64,000 nt of DNA from Semisulcospira habei (lineage: Eukaryota > Mollusca > Gastropoda > Semisulcospiridae): NCBI GenBank assembly GCA_036245525.1, contig BTPG01000002.1, positions 120,293,582 through 120,357,581 on the forward strand, given 5' to 3'. The notes beneath the pieces are model-generated. The model was not told the origin of the DNA and did no database searches. It was given only the letters and a program-made list of their open reading frames with translations. Positions 63,738 through 64,000 of the stretch are shown piece after piece. Every line of letters starts with the position of its first letter. Within the stretch, counting starts at the first letter, position 1. The position numbers were made by a program, and so were the translations under genes.

Positions 63738-64000
63738 GGAGGGAAGGGTCGAGGGATTATAATAATAGGGTCGCTAGATGTCGGGGTCAACTGCCAAGAG
63801 GTCAAGTTCTCATAGGTCCGTGTACTACTTGCGCTTATCTCAGGAAACCACATATGTTTGTTTTGATATCGTGGATCAAAGGACACGGTCATTATATGGT
63901 CATATCCAAATGTTCTATAGATAATACTTGACTGACCATGAATTAAACATACAATTCCTAATAAATTTCGCTGCTCAAATCATCTCAGCGATAACAAAAA

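Noticed and set aside
1..64000. tRNA, rRNA or snRNA genes
   Set aside because: No cloverleaf with A/B boxes or conserved rRNA or snRNA segment was recognised by eye; a covariance-model search would be decisive.

Overview
This is eukaryotic nuclear DNA from an animal. It has spliced genes with GT-AG introns, long intergenic spaces, many microsatellites and dense transposons. The retroelement mix (DIRS-like, APE-type LINEs with (TGA)n or (ATT)n tails, a SINE with an AATC tail) and the divergence of the proteins from human suggest a marine invertebrate, most likely a lophotrochozoan such as a gastropod mollusc. The species assignment is inference.

Host genes. Three conserved genes occupy the window. 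FARS2 (mitochondrial phenylalanyl-tRNA synthetase) is on the minus strand, with six recognisable coding exons from about 17423 down to 2756. LYRM4/ISD11 (mitochondrial Fe-S cluster assembly) is on the plus strand, with three exons at 18424-19596, head-to-head with FARS2. A PPP1R3-family glycogen-targeting subunit of protein phosphatase 1 is a single open frame on the plus strand at 37143-38780. Human 6p25.1 carries PPP1R3G, LYRM4 and FARS2 side by side, so this looks like very old microsynteny. About 0.85-1 kb between FARS2 and LYRM4 is the likely shared promoter.

Large mobile elements. Three DIRS-like tyrosine-recombinase retrotransposons, all on the minus strand, share the terminal motif TTACCGATGGCAT. 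One is cut by the left window edge (1-2397). One is rearranged and lies in the large FARS2 intron (9288-15727). One is structurally complete (20352-26751), with inverted terminal repeats, an internal complementary region, gag, RT/RNase H and a tyrosine recombinase, but its reading frames are broken. The FARS2-intron DIRS is interrupted by a 2.1 kb TIR transposon (12949-15072, 5-bp target duplication), which itself carries a SINE (13453-13832, 15-bp target duplication). Two 5'-truncated LINEs of one family (43249-44137 and 55681-57538), a second LINE type (about 59800-61445) and a LINE 3' remnant (45560-45925) complete the list.

Small elements. The rest of the window is sown with more than 50 short, nearly palindromic hairpin elements in at least nine sequence families (called A to I here), plus three single-copy inverted repeats. 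Many are bounded by TTAACYC...GRGTTAA, abut one another by sharing one TTAA, or are nested. This fits TTAA-targeting MITEs (piggyBac-like or Kolobok-like). No matching transposase is visible. In several families the two arms of one copy share base changes that other copies lack, which is the most unusual signal in the window.
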